Source: an uncultured Clostridia bacterium
GTDB taxonomy: Bacteria; Bacillota; Clostridia; Oscillospirales; CAG-272
Direction of reading: 5' to 3'
NCBI GenBank assembly: GCA_945949385.1
Contig: CAMFEL010000005.1
Span: 1-28,514 of the forward strand
Length of the DNA: 28,514 bases
The translations under genes and the position numbers were made by a program. This document shows positions 1 to 8,417 of this stretch, one piece after another; position 1 is the stretch's first letter; each line of letters opens with the position of its first letter. Under the pieces are notes generated by a model. That model had not been told where the DNA came from, did no database searches, and saw nothing but the letters and a program-made list of their open reading frames with translations.

Positions 1-2
1 GA

Positions 3-434
3 CTGCGTGACATAAGCGGTGCTCCTTTGAGCGTGCACAGCGCCGACGCCGATTGCCTTACCACGGACGCCAACGAATATATGTACTTTTTCCGCGAGAG
101 CCTGCGGCTCCGACCTGCGGAAAGGCTGTTGTCCGACGGCGATGTGCTGCCCCTCGGAGAAAAAAGCATAAAAGTGATACACACCCCGGGGCACACCAAG
201 GGAAGCGTATGCTATGTGACAGAGGACGCGGTATATTCCGGAGACACCCTGTTTGACTGCTCTATCGGACGCACAGACCTTACGGGCGGCAGTCTGGGAG
301 AGTTGCGGGACAGCCTAAAGGAGCTGTGTCAGCTCGACGGCTCACTAAAACTATATCCGGGTCACGGCTCGCTTTCCACAATGGAAAAACAATTTGAATT
401 TAATCCCTATCTGAAAGGAATGTTAAAAAGATGA
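3..434 (+). CDS. MBL-fold metallo-hydrolase (glyoxalase II-like), 5' end outside window
   Basis: C-terminal part of a metallo-beta-lactamase-fold hydrolase of the hydroxyacylglutathione-hydrolase-like group. The frame is open from base 3, so the gene begins upstream of the window; a TTG at 27 is an internal codon, not a convincing start. Visible fold signatures, in order, are HTPGHTKGSVCY (third metal-ligand histidine), SGDTLF (bridging aspartate), GRTD, and YPGHG (last metal ligand) near the end. The HxHxDH motif would lie in the missing part. Family members hydrolyse thioesters or related compounds with a binuclear metal centre in the cytoplasm; the substrate cannot be told. The stop TGA overlaps the ATG of gltX (ATGA), so the two are probably translationally coupled. 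Confidence 0.88.
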   Translation: MRDISGAPLSVHSADADCLTTDANEYMYFFRESLRLRPAERLLSDGDVLPLGEKSIKVIHTPGHTKGSVCYVTEDAVYSGDTLFDCSIGRTDLTGGSLGELRDSLKELCQLDGSLKLYPGHGSLSTMEKQFEFNPYLKGMLKR

Positions 435-2083
435 ATACCGATTGTAATGCTTTGGCTGAACTGCTGTTTCCCGATGTATGCGATACCCCTGAGTCTCTTG
501 AACAGCGCTTTCCTCAAAGAGAGCTGCAGGAAGGCGCAGTAGTGTCCAGAATGGCGCCGAGCCCCACGGGCTTTGTCCATCTGGGAAATCTTGTCCAGGG
601 CATTACAAGTGAAAGACTTTGTCATCAAAGCGGCGGCGTGCTGTATCTCCGTGTTGAGGATACTGACGCAAAAAGAGAAGTGCCGGGAGCGGTTGAAGTG
701 CTTATAGAAGCGCTTTCCCATTACGGCATCTGCTTTGACGAGGGCGCCACGGTAGACGGAGACTGCGGCGATTACGGCCCTTACAGACAGCGTCAGCGCC
801 GCGATATTTACCATGTATACGCCAAAAAGCTTGTTGCGGAGGGCAAGGCTTATCCCTGCTTCTGCACCGAGGACGAGCTTTCCGCCATGCACGAAAGGCA
901 GGAGGCGGAAAAGGCAAACTTCGGCTATTACGGCAAATGGGCGCTGTGGCGTGACAGATCCATAGAGGACATTAAAGCCGCTCTTGATGAGGGCAAGCCG
1001 TGGGTGCTCCGTTTTTACTCCCAGGGCTTCGTTGAGAATAAGATAAAGTTTACCGACCTTATAAAAGGGTCGCTGGAGCTTACGGAAAACGATATAGACC
1101 ATGTGCTTCTGAAATCTGACGGCATACCCACTTACCATTTTGCCCACGCCGTTGATGACCACCTTATGCGGACGACCCATGTGGTGCGCGGAGACGAGTG
1201 GCTTCCCAGCCTGCCGTTTCATCTGCAGCTCTTTTCCGCTCTCGGCTGGAAGTGTCCCAAATATCTCCATATCGGTCCCCTTATAAAAATGGACGGAGAC
1301 TCGAAGCGTAAGCTTTCAAAAAGAAAAGACCCTGAGCTTGCGCTGACCTATTACAGAAGCGAGGGATTTCCCACCGAGTCTGTTTACGAGTACCTTATGG
1401 GCGTGCTGAACTCAAACTTTGAGGATTGGAGACGGGCAAATCCCGACGCGCCTGTAGCGGATTTCAAATTCTCCTATAAGAAGATGAACCCTGCGGGCAG
1501 CCTGTTTGACTATGCAAAGCTGTGCGATGTGTCCAAAAATGTCATTTCTCGTATGAGCGCACAGGAGGTATACGAAAAGACGCTTCAGTGGGCGCTTGAG
1601 TATGATGCGGATTTTGGGGCAATACTTAAAGATAATAAAGACATCGCCCTTCGCACCTTTGCAATCGGCCGCGGCGGCAAAAAGCCGCGCAAGGATATTG
1701 CCGTCTGGAAAGATGCAAAGGATTATATGGGCTTTATGTTCAGCGAGCTTTTTGAAGTAAAGGATTCTTACGATGAGCGCTTCGACAAAGCAGACATAAA
1801 AGCCGCCCTGAACGCTTTTCTTGAAACCTATGACCCCGCCGACTCACAGCAGGAGTGGTTTGACAAGATAAAGGCAATAGGTGAGCGAATAGGATTTTGC
1901 CCGGACATGAAGGCATACAAGGCGTCTCCCGAAAGCTATAAGGGAAGCGTTGCGGACATAAGTATGTTTCTGCGCGTAGCTGTTACGGGCAAGCTGAATT
2001 CGCCCGATATGTACGAGGTTATGAGCATCCTCGGACAGGATGAAGTAAGAAAACGCATAGTCAGTATGACAGAGGTGCTGTAA
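431..2083 (+). CDS. gltX: Glutamate--tRNA ligase
   Basis: Class I aminoacyl-tRNA synthetase that charges tRNA-Glu with glutamate in the cytoplasm. The Rossmann-fold signature is PSPTGFVHLGN at residues 43-53, a HIGH variant reading HLGN, and the second ATP-binding loop is KLSKR at 294-298 (KMSKS equivalent). Between them RVEDTDAKRE and the block ending VVRGDEWLPS are typical of GluRS. At 550 aa it is longer than the usual ~485, with about 30 extra N-terminal residues before the first motif and an extended C-terminal half. ATG 431 overlaps the previous stop by four bases. The next gene, glnS, begins one base after this stop. With a dedicated glutaminyl synthetase beside it, this enzyme is expected to be discriminating (tRNA-Glu only); that is inference. 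Confidence 0.95.
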   Translation: MNTDCNALAELLFPDVCDTPESLEQRFPQRELQEGAVVSRMAPSPTGFVHLGNLVQGITSERLCHQSGGVLYLRVEDTDAKREVPGAVEVLIEALSHYGICFDEGATVDGDCGDYGPYRQRQRRDIYHVYAKKLVAEGKAYPCFCTEDELSAMHERQEAEKANFGYYGKWALWRDRSIEDIKAALDEGKPWVLRFYSQGFVENKIKFTDLIKGSLELTENDIDHVLLKSDGIPTYHFAHAVDDHLMRTTHVVRGDEWLPSLPFHLQLFSALGWKCPKYLHIGPLIKMDGDSKRKLSKRKDPELALTYYRSEGFPTESVYEYLMGVLNSNFEDWRRANPDAPVADFKFSYKKMNPAGSLFDYAKLCDVSKNVISRMSAQEVYEKTLQWALEYDADFGAILKDNKDIALRTFAIGRGGKKPRKDIAVWKDAKDYMGFMFSELFEVKDSYDERFDKADIKAALNAFLETYDPADSQQEWFDKIKAIGERIGFCPDMKAYKASPESYKGSVADISMFLRVAVTGKLNSPDMYEVMSILGQDEVRKRIVSMTEVL

Positions 2084-2084
2084 T

Positions 2085-3728
2085 ATGGACGGAAATTTCA
2101 TACACGACATAATTGATAACGACATTGCCGAGGGCAAGTACAGAACGGGGGAGATCATGACCCGTTTTCCTCCGGAGCCCAACGGTTATATCCATATCGG
2201 ACACGCCAAAGCGCTGTTTATAAACTTCTATACGGCTGAAAAATACGGCGGAAAGTGCAATCTGCGCTTTGACGACACCAACCCCGCCAAAGAAGACGTG
2301 GAGTATGTGGAGGCTATAAAGGACGATATTCGCTGGCTTGGCTTCAAATGGGACAAGTGCTGCTACGGCTCGTCCTATTTCGATAAATGCTACGAGCTTG
2401 CCGTAAAGCTGATTAAGGACGGAAAAGCCTATGTCTGCGATCTGGACAAGGAACAGATGCGCGAGTACCGCGGCACTCTGACTACCCCCGGTAAAAACAG
2501 TCCGTGGCGTGACAGAAGCGTTGCGGAAAACCTTGAGCTTTTTGAACGAATGAAAAACGGCGAGTTCGAGGACGGCACTCACACCCTGCGCGCAAAAATA
2601 GATATGGCAAGTCCCAATCTCAATATGCGAGACCCTGCCATATACCGTATCAAGCATGTAAGCCACCACCAGACCGGGGACAAGTGGTGCATCTATCCCA
2701 TGTATGACTTTGCCCATCCCATTCAGGACGCTATCGAGGGAATAACACATTCTCTTTGCTCACTTGAATACGAGGCGCACAGACCCCTTTACAACTGGGT
2801 GGTGGATAACTGCGGCTTTGAGCACAAGCCGAGACAGATCGAATTTGCCCGCCTTAATCTTACTCATACCGTTATGAGCAAGCGCTGGCTGCGCTCCCTT
2901 GTGGAAACGGGACTGGTGGACGGCTGGGACGACCCCAGAATGCCCACCCTTTGCGGACTTCGCCGACGCGGCTACACTCCCGAAGCTATAAAGGAGTTTC
3001 TTCTTCGCGCAGGCGTGGCAAAAACGGATTCACTTATAGACTTTGCCCTGCTTGAATACTGCATCCGCGAACAGCTTAACCGCGAGGCACCCAGACGCAT
3101 CGCGGTTCTTGACCCCGTTAAGGTGGTTGTGGACAACTATCCCGATGACAAAAAAGAGTATTTTGAAGTACCCAACCATCCCGCTTGCCCGGAAATGGGA
3201 ACGAGAAAAGTGCCTTTTACCAAGGAAATCTGGATAGACCGCTCCGATTTTGCCATGGTGCCTCCGCCGAAATTTTTCAGAATGAAGCCGGACGGTGAGG
3301 TGCGCCTTATGGGGGCTTATATTGTAAAATGCACCGATGTGGAGACGGACGCCGACGGCAATCCCGTGCTTATCCATTGCACGGCAGACCTTGAGACAGG
3401 CAACGGAAATCCCGTAGACGGCAGAAAGGTCAAGGGCACCGTTCACTGGGTAAGCGCCGCGGAGTGCGACGACATCTGCGTAAACCTGTACGATCACCTG
3501 TTCACTATTGAGAACACGGGCGATATACCTGAGGACAAGACCTATGCCGATTATATCAATCCCGATTCCGTCAAAAAGCTGACCGGTGTAAAGGTCGAAA
3601 AAGCGCTTGAAGCAGGGGAGGACACGCACTTCCAGTTTGTGCGCACCGGATATTTTGTAAAAGATTCAAAGCACCCCGGAGAATATAACCGCATAGTGTC
3701 CCTGAAAGACAGCTTCAAACCGCAGTAA
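2085..3728 (+). CDS. glnS: Glutamine--tRNA ligase
   Basis: Class I synthetase that charges tRNA-Gln directly with glutamine. RFPPEPNGYIHIGHAKA carries the HIGH motif at residues 37-40. VMSKRW carries the KMSKS-like loop at 264-267. The block RFDDTNP, characteristic of GlnRS rather than GluRS, follows the first motif. Length is 547 aa, close to the E. coli enzyme (about 554), and the C-terminal anticodon-binding beta-barrels appear complete (TVHWVSAAE, GYFVKDSKHP). One base separates it from gltX, so both are co-transcribed. A strong hairpin terminator follows at 3735-3759. GlnRS is less common in Clostridia, many of which make Gln-tRNA by GatCAB transamidation. Confidence 0.95.
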   Translation: MDGNFIHDIIDNDIAEGKYRTGEIMTRFPPEPNGYIHIGHAKALFINFYTAEKYGGKCNLRFDDTNPAKEDVEYVEAIKDDIRWLGFKWDKCCYGSSYFDKCYELAVKLIKDGKAYVCDLDKEQMREYRGTLTTPGKNSPWRDRSVAENLELFERMKNGEFEDGTHTLRAKIDMASPNLNMRDPAIYRIKHVSHHQTGDKWCIYPMYDFAHPIQDAIEGITHSLCSLEYEAHRPLYNWVVDNCGFEHKPRQIEFARLNLTHTVMSKRWLRSLVETGLVDGWDDPRMPTLCGLRRRGYTPEAIKEFLLRAGVAKTDSLIDFALLEYCIREQLNREAPRRIAVLDPVKVVVDNYPDDKKEYFEVPNHPACPEMGTRKVPFTKEIWIDRSDFAMVPPPKFFRMKPDGEVRLMGAYIVKCTDVETDADGNPVLIHCTADLETGNGNPVDGRKVKGTVHWVSAAECDDICVNLYDHLFTIENTGDIPEDKTYADYINPDSVKKLTGVKVEKALEAGEDTHFQFVRTGYFVKDSKHPGEYNRIVSLKDSFKPQ

Positions 3729-3734
3729 GCAAGC

Positions 3735-3759
3735 AAAAAAGCCCCGTAGGGGCTTTTTT
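3735..3759. terminator. Bidirectional intrinsic terminator between glnS and ispE
   Basis: An A-run, a GC-rich stem (agcccc / ggggct) with a short loop, and a T-run, almost perfectly symmetric. It lies between two convergent genes and can serve both glnS (+) and ispE (-). Confidence 0.9.
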
Positions 3760-3765
3760 GTCGGT

Positions 3766-4626
3766 TTATATCAGCTTGCACAGATGTGCGTCTGCACCTA
3801 AGGAGCGGATAGCTTCTGCGGCTTTAGCCGATTGTTTTTCCGAATCAAACAGAGCAAATACCGAGGGACCGCTGCCGCTCATCATGGAAAGCATTGCGCC
3901 GTGGCGCCCGAGCTCGGTTTTAAGTCTTAGCGCTGTGCTGTGACGGGGAAGCACGACTTCTTCAAAGATATTATATGCATAGTCGCACACGCCTTTAACA
4001 TCACCGTTTTTTACTGCCGAAAGCACTGCGGTAAAATTGCCGAAATCCTTATTTAATGAGCCTCCAAATCGGCTGTCAATATCGGCATAAGCGCTTGCGG
4101 TGCAGACCCCCTCGCCGCCCTTTGCAACGACGCAGCATACGCCGCTGAGTGTAGTCAGCTTTGTAAGCCTGTCTCCTATCCCCTCGCAAAGTGCGCAGCC
4201 GCCGTTTATACAAAAGGGCACGTCGGCGCCGAGAGCAGCACCGAGGCAAAAAAGGGTATCGGAGCTGAAGGGATAGTCAAACGCTTCGTTAAGTCCCTTC
4301 AAAACCGCCGCGGCGTCGGTGCTTCCGCCCGCAAGTCCGCCGCAGACGGGGATTTTCTTTTCTATGTGTATTTGCGCCGCAGCATTTATGCCGCTTTTCT
4401 CAAAAAACACTTCTGCGGCCTTGTAAGCAAGATTTTCCCGTCCGGTGGGAAGGGACGTGTCAGAGCAGGTAAGAAAAATGCCGTCGCAGTCTGTGTCAAC
4501 CGTGACCGTGTCGCACAGATCCACTGTGTGCATTATGCTCTTTATATCGTGGTAGCCGTCGGGACGGCGTGCTCCGACATCAAGATACAGGTTGATTTTT
4601 GCCGGCGCCTTCAGCGTAATTTTCAT
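3766..4626 (-). CDS. ispE: 4-(cytidine 5'-diphospho)-2-C-methyl-D-erythritol kinase
   Basis: GHMP-family kinase of the non-mevalonate (MEP) isoprenoid pathway; it phosphorylates CDP-methylerythritol at the 2-hydroxyl. The N-terminus KAPAKINLYLDV and the phosphate-binding glycine-rich loop PVCGGLAGGSTDAAAVL at residues 93-109 are diagnostic. The third GHMP motif is the MMSGSGPSVFALF block close to the C-terminus. Length 286 aa fits the family. Its ATG directly follows the stop of the upstream DUF362 gene with no gap, so it is the last cistron of the nadC-nadB-DUF362-ispE operon. Transcription ends at the shared terminator at 3735-3759. Confidence 0.95.
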   Translation of the reverse strand: MKITLKAPAKINLYLDVGARRPDGYHDIKSIMHTVDLCDTVTVDTDCDGIFLTCSDTSLPTGRENLAYKAAEVFFEKSGINAAAQIHIEKKIPVCGGLAGGSTDAAAVLKGLNEAFDYPFSSDTLFCLGAALGADVPFCINGGCALCEGIGDRLTKLTTLSGVCCVVAKGGEGVCTASAYADIDSRFGGSLNKDFGNFTAVLSAVKNGDVKGVCDYAYNIFEEVVLPRHSTALRLKTELGRHGAMLSMMSGSGPSVFALFDSEKQSAKAAEAIRSLGADAHLCKLI

Positions 4627-5796
4627 TCAGTGTACCAGCCTGATAATAGGGTTTTTAATGACCTTTACGGAGTTTATGGGACAAAGCTCCTGACAGCAAT
4701 AGCAATGAATACAATTTTTGCTTTCAATCTTTGCCTTCTTACCATTTTTGGTGTCAACTATTACGATGGTATGCATGGGACAGGATTCTTTGCATTTGCC
4801 GCAGCCAACGCAGGTCGCTTTGTTAATTTTGGGTCGGGGCTGGAAAAACCTTGCTGCTTTTCCGCCCATAAAAGTCGGCAGTTTTTTCAGGAATGAATTG
4901 TTTTGAGAATCCGGAAGTTTGATACTGCCTACGGAGCAATCGGATACGCTGTCACCCAATACCTCAAGCTCTTCGGAAAAAGCAGGGCACAGCCCGCGTT
5001 CTACAGCGCAGTCAACGGTGGTAACCGAGTCTATTCCCAGTATATCCTTTGCCGCCGTGTCAAGACAAAAAGGCGACCGTGAGGTCAGCAGCACGCCGAA
5101 TTCTTTGGCTTCTCCTCCGGTAGGGCCGTTGCCCTCCATTCCCAGAATACCGTCGCAAACGGAAATCACCGTACTTCTTTTGCAAAGCATTTCGCAAAGA
5201 TCGCATATCATTTCGGAAAAATCGGAGATCTCGGGAAATCTTGCGTGCATTTCAAACTTCTGTATTCCGGGTACGGTGCCGAAAAAGTTTTTGACGGCTG
5301 CGCTCATACCCGTAAGCGAATGGGTTTTAAGCTTCGGCAGGTTAATTATGACATCTGCATCGATAATAGGCTTAATAATCGAAAATGAGCGGCATTTTCT
5401 GCCTTCTTTATATTCAACCGTGTCCCATTCTGCGGAGCAGTTGAGTTCAATTCCCTCTGCCTCTGCCGCGTCCCTTATTCCGCAGCCTTTGTAATGATTT
5501 TTAATAAGCGCTTCGGTGTAGGGGCCGCCCCAGCTTTCGGCAACTGTCACACGCTTGGCTCCAAGCCTTTTTGCAAGCCTTCCTCCGGCTCTCAGTACCG
5601 ACGGATGAGTTGTAGCGGCGGCTTCGGGAGACTTGCTCATAACAAGATTGGGCTTCAGCACTACATTCTTTCCCGAAAAAGTTTCCTCCCCTATGCCCAG
5701 CAGGGCAAACTGCCTGCAGAGCAGGGAATATAAGGTATCCGTGTCATAAGTATTACAGTGATTAAGCGCTACGGGTGAAAACTTATCCGATGACAT
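4627..5796 (-). CDS. DUF362 domain protein with C-terminal 2x[4Fe-4S] ferredoxin domain
   Basis: About the first 300 residues are a DUF362 domain, with conserved stretches such as NVVLKPNLV, AESWGG and NLPKLKTHSLTGMSAAVKNFFG. The last ~65 residues are a bacterial ferredoxin with two clusters, CVGCGKCKESCP (about residue 330) and CIHCYCCQELCP (about residue 363). The exact reaction of DUF362 proteins is not established; the ferredoxin part implies electron transfer in the cytoplasm. The start codon overlaps the 3' end of nadB by 14 bases, so it is translated from the same mRNA. A role linked to the oxygen-independent reoxidation of NadB or to Fe-S chemistry in NAD synthesis would fit the context but is a guess. 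Confidence 0.85.
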   Translation of the reverse strand: MSSDKFSPVALNHCNTYDTDTLYSLLCRQFALLGIGEETFSGKNVVLKPNLVMSKSPEAAATTHPSVLRAGGRLAKRLGAKRVTVAESWGGPYTEALIKNHYKGCGIRDAAEAEGIELNCSAEWDTVEYKEGRKCRSFSIIKPIIDADVIINLPKLKTHSLTGMSAAVKNFFGTVPGIQKFEMHARFPEISDFSEMICDLCEMLCKRSTVISVCDGILGMEGNGPTGGEAKEFGVLLTSRSPFCLDTAAKDILGIDSVTTVDCAVERGLCPAFSEELEVLGDSVSDCSVGSIKLPDSQNNSFLKKLPTFMGGKAARFFQPRPKINKATCVGCGKCKESCPMHTIVIVDTKNGKKAKIESKNCIHCYCCQELCPINSVKVIKNPIIRLVH

Positions 5797-7321
5797 AATG
5801 GGCGCCTACACTTTCCTTGCGTGCCAAAGCAGCATCAAAAATCATAAGCGCGGTCTCCGCCATATTGCATACTTCGTAAGCGTCTTTCTCGGAAAGATGA
5901 AGATGCTCATATTTGTCGCAGAGGGACCGGATAAAGTTGCGGCCTGCTGTCATATCAGCCACTGTTCGCACAGCGCCTGCCTTCTCGGACATACAGCATC
6001 TGATAGCCTCGCGATCCTTCTCTATCTCGTCTGAGCTTGCGGCACCCTTGAAATCGGGCGCGTCGGGCAGGGTAATACGGCTCTTTTGTCTCTTTGCTTC
6101 GTTTATGTGTCTGGCGGCGCGTCTGCCGAATACAAGACATTCCAGAATAGAATTGGAAGCCAGACGGTTAGCACCGTGAATTCCGGTGCATGCCGCTTCA
6201 CCGCAGGCGTAAAGACCGTCAATATTGGTCATGCCGTTAAGATCGGTCTTAATGCCGCCCATCATGTAATGCTGCGCGGGGCGCACGGGAATTTCGTCAA
6301 CCGGCACATTTACGCCCAGCTTGTGACATTCACTGTAAATAGTGGGGAAGCGGTGAGAGAAGAACTCATCGCTCATGGATGATACATCAAGAAAGACATT
6401 GGTGTCACCGCTTTTTTCAAGCTCTTTCAGAATAAACCTTGTAACGATGTCACGGGGTGCAAGGTCTTTCAGCTTGTGCTTGTCAGCCATAAATGCAACG
6501 CCCTTTGAATCGCGCAGAATACCGCCCTCGCCGCGCACCGCCTCGGAAATAAGGAAAAGTCTTTCGCTGTATTCGGGGCAGTAAAGTGTAGTGGGATGAA
6601 ACTGCACCATCTCCATATTCTCGCACTCAGCTCCCGCACGCTTTGCGCAGGCAACACCGTCGCCTACCGCAGCACGGGGATTGGTCGTGTACTTATAAAG
6701 ATACCCTATTCCTCCGGTTGCGAGGATAATATTGGAAGCGCGCAGAATAAACTGGGTTGAATCGCTGCCGCTTACCACGGCGCCCGTAACATGACCGTCC
6801 TCACTGAGAATATCTATAAGAAAAGTATTGAAGAAAATGTCGATATTTTCTTTCTCCATAACTATCTGCGCAAGCTGCTTTGTGGTCTCACGCCCTGTGG
6901 CGTCACCGCCGCAATGAACTATGCGCCTGCAGGAATGACCGCCCTCGCGGGTTATCATAAGCTCGCCTTCAGGGTTTGTGTCAAAGGGTACATTAAGTTT
7001 AACAAGCTCCGCGATATTTTCCGGACCTTCTTCAACAAGTACCTTGACGGCTTCCTCGTTGCAAAGTCCCGCCCCCGCTACCAGAGTGTCCTCAATATGA
7101 CCCTCAAAGGTATCGTTGGGAGCTATTACCGATGCAATACCTCCCTGCGCGTAATAAGAATTGCTTGTTTTAAGGTCAACCTTTGTAACGAGGGCGACCT
7201 TAAGGTAGGGGTCAATGTGCAGGGAAGCGTAAAGACCTGCAATGCCGCTGCCGATGATAACTACATCGTAATCCTTGATTTCAAGATCCTTCATGGATCC
7301 GCAGTACAGATATCTTCTCAT
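5783..7321 (-). CDS. nadB: L-aspartate oxidase
   Basis: Flavoenzyme that oxidises L-aspartate to iminoaspartate, the first step of de novo NAD synthesis. The FAD-binding dinucleotide fold is DVVIIGSGIAGLYASL, about residues 19-34 from the chosen start. Family blocks include NSYYAQGGIASV, TREGGHSCRRIVH, VQFHPTTLY, RPAQHYMMGGI and GANRLASNSILECLVFGRRAA. I chose the ATG at 7321 (MRRYL...), because clostridial NadB proteins commonly begin this way, giving 512 aa. A TTG at 7345 and an ATG at 7294 are alternatives. A GGGAAAGG element sits about 14 bases upstream of the chosen ATG, somewhat far. nadC lies directly upstream; nadA (quinolinate synthase) is not in the window. Confidence 0.94.
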   Translation of the reverse strand: MRRYLYCGSMKDLEIKDYDVVIIGSGIAGLYASLHIDPYLKVALVTKVDLKTSNSYYAQGGIASVIAPNDTFEGHIEDTLVAGAGLCNEEAVKVLVEEGPENIAELVKLNVPFDTNPEGELMITREGGHSCRRIVHCGGDATGRETTKQLAQIVMEKENIDIFFNTFLIDILSEDGHVTGAVVSGSDSTQFILRASNIILATGGIGYLYKYTTNPRAAVGDGVACAKRAGAECENMEMVQFHPTTLYCPEYSERLFLISEAVRGEGGILRDSKGVAFMADKHKLKDLAPRDIVTRFILKELEKSGDTNVFLDVSSMSDEFFSHRFPTIYSECHKLGVNVPVDEIPVRPAQHYMMGGIKTDLNGMTNIDGLYACGEAACTGIHGANRLASNSILECLVFGRRAARHINEAKRQKSRITLPDAPDFKGAASSDEIEKDREAIRCCMSEKAGAVRTVADMTAGRNFIRSLCDKYEHLHLSEKDAYEVCNMAETALMIFDAALARKESVGAHYVIG

Positions 7322-7346
7322 AAAATAAAACCGTGCCTTTCCCAAA

Positions 7347-8192
7347 TCAAACGAGCCTGAATTTCAAACTGATGTCAAGAGCTTTGACGGAGTGCGTCAG
7401 CGCACCGATTGAAATTATATCAACACCTGTGGCGGCCACCTCTCTGAGATCCCGCTCACCCATATTGCCGGAGGCCTCAAGAACGGCTCTGCCGTTCACT
7501 GTATCCACGGCTTTTTTCATATCCTCGCAGGACATATTGTCAAGCATTATAATATCGGCTCCTGCCTTCAGCGCCTCGTCAAGTTGCTGAAAATCCTCTA
7601 CTTCTACTTCTATCTTCAGGGTATGGGGAACAGATTTTCTGGCTGCCTCTATTGCCGCGGTAACGGAGCCTGCCGCAAATATGTGATTGTCCTTTATCAG
7701 TACGCCGTCGGAGAGATTGAAGCGATGGTTTGTGCCGCCTCCGACCCTGACCGCCAGCTTTTCCAAGTACCTCATGCCCGGGGTGGTCTTACGGGTATCG
7801 GTTATCTTTGCCTTGTAGCCTTCAACCTGCTTTACGGCAGCGGAGGTGGCTGTGGCAATTGCCGACATATGCTGCAAAAGGTTGAGACCTACGCGCTCAC
7901 CTGTCAGTACACTGCGGGCGTTTCCGCTGACCTCGGCAAGAATATCGCCTTTTTTGAAGGACTGACCTTCGGAAAAGTTTACTTTCAGAGCAATATCGGG
8001 ATCAATTTCGTCAAAAACTGCGCGAACCACGGGCATACCGCACAGTATGCCGTCTTCTTTTGCTATATATCTTCCGTGAGCCACGGCGTCTTCGGGAATT
8101 GTAGCGGCGGTGGTAACATCACCGTTGCCGCAGTCCTCCTCAAGAGCGGTGCGGATAAGCCGAGTCACGGCGGGTATGGCAGTGATTTTCAT
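7347..8192 (-). CDS. nadC: Nicotinate-nucleotide pyrophosphorylase (carboxylating), quinolinate phosphoribosyltransferase
   Basis: Converts quinolinate and PRPP to nicotinate mononucleotide, CO2 and pyrophosphate. Diagnostic blocks are EEDCGNGDVTTAA near the N-terminus, GERVGLNLLQHMSAIAT, DTRKTTPGMRYLEKLAVRVGG followed by NHRFNLSDGVLIKDNH, and VEVEDFQQLDEALKAGADIIMLDN. Length is 281 aa, normal for the family. The ATG at 8192 has an AAAGGTG ribosome binding site a few bases upstream. It is the first gene of a minus-strand operon with nadB, the DUF362 protein and ispE; a likely promoter lies at 8234-8262. Finding nadC before nadB without nadA implies that quinolinate synthase is encoded elsewhere. 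Confidence 0.95.
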   Translation of the reverse strand: MKITAIPAVTRLIRTALEEDCGNGDVTTAATIPEDAVAHGRYIAKEDGILCGMPVVRAVFDEIDPDIALKVNFSEGQSFKKGDILAEVSGNARSVLTGERVGLNLLQHMSAIATATSAAVKQVEGYKAKITDTRKTTPGMRYLEKLAVRVGGGTNHRFNLSDGVLIKDNHIFAAGSVTAAIEAARKSVPHTLKIEVEVEDFQQLDEALKAGADIIMLDNMSCEDMKKAVDTVNGRAVLEASGNMGERDLREVAATGVDIISIGALTHSVKALDISLKFRLV

Positions 8193-8233
8193 ATATTTTC
8201 ACCTTTCTTTGGAAAATAGCCTATACTTATTCA

Positions 8234-8262
8234 AGTGTAGCACATTTTTTCACTTAATGCAA
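8234..8262 (-). promoter_or_regulatory. Sigma-A-type promoter of the nadC operon
   Basis: On the minus strand, TTGCAT (-35, 8257-8262), a 17-base spacer and TACACT (-10, 8234-8239), about 40 bases before the nadC start. A short inverted repeat (aagtg / cactt) sits inside the spacer and could be an operator for an NAD-responsive repressor, but I do not recognise a NiaR consensus. Confidence 0.55.
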
Positions 8263-8337
8263 GGAAAATATACAAATAAAAGGGCGTTTACTGCCGAAAT
8301 TACAGCGGTTCGGGCGATTTGTTCAAATTTTCCTTTA

Positions 8338-8366
8338 TTGACAAAGACAGGATAAATATGTATAAT
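8338..8366 (+). promoter_or_regulatory. Consensus sigma-A promoter of the lipid kinase gene
   Basis: TTGACA at 8338-8343, exactly 17 bases, TATAAT at 8361-8366: both hexamers match consensus perfectly. The predicted start is around 8373, giving a 5' leader of about 45 bases before ATG 8418. Confidence 0.85.
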
Positions 8367-8417
8367 CAAATTATCATAAAGAATATACTGAATTTTCGTG
8401 AAAGGAAGTCTGATATA

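Noticed and set aside
407..1270. 287-codon frame antisense to gltX
   Set aside because: It is an antisense shadow of an unmistakable synthetase gene, without its own start signals.
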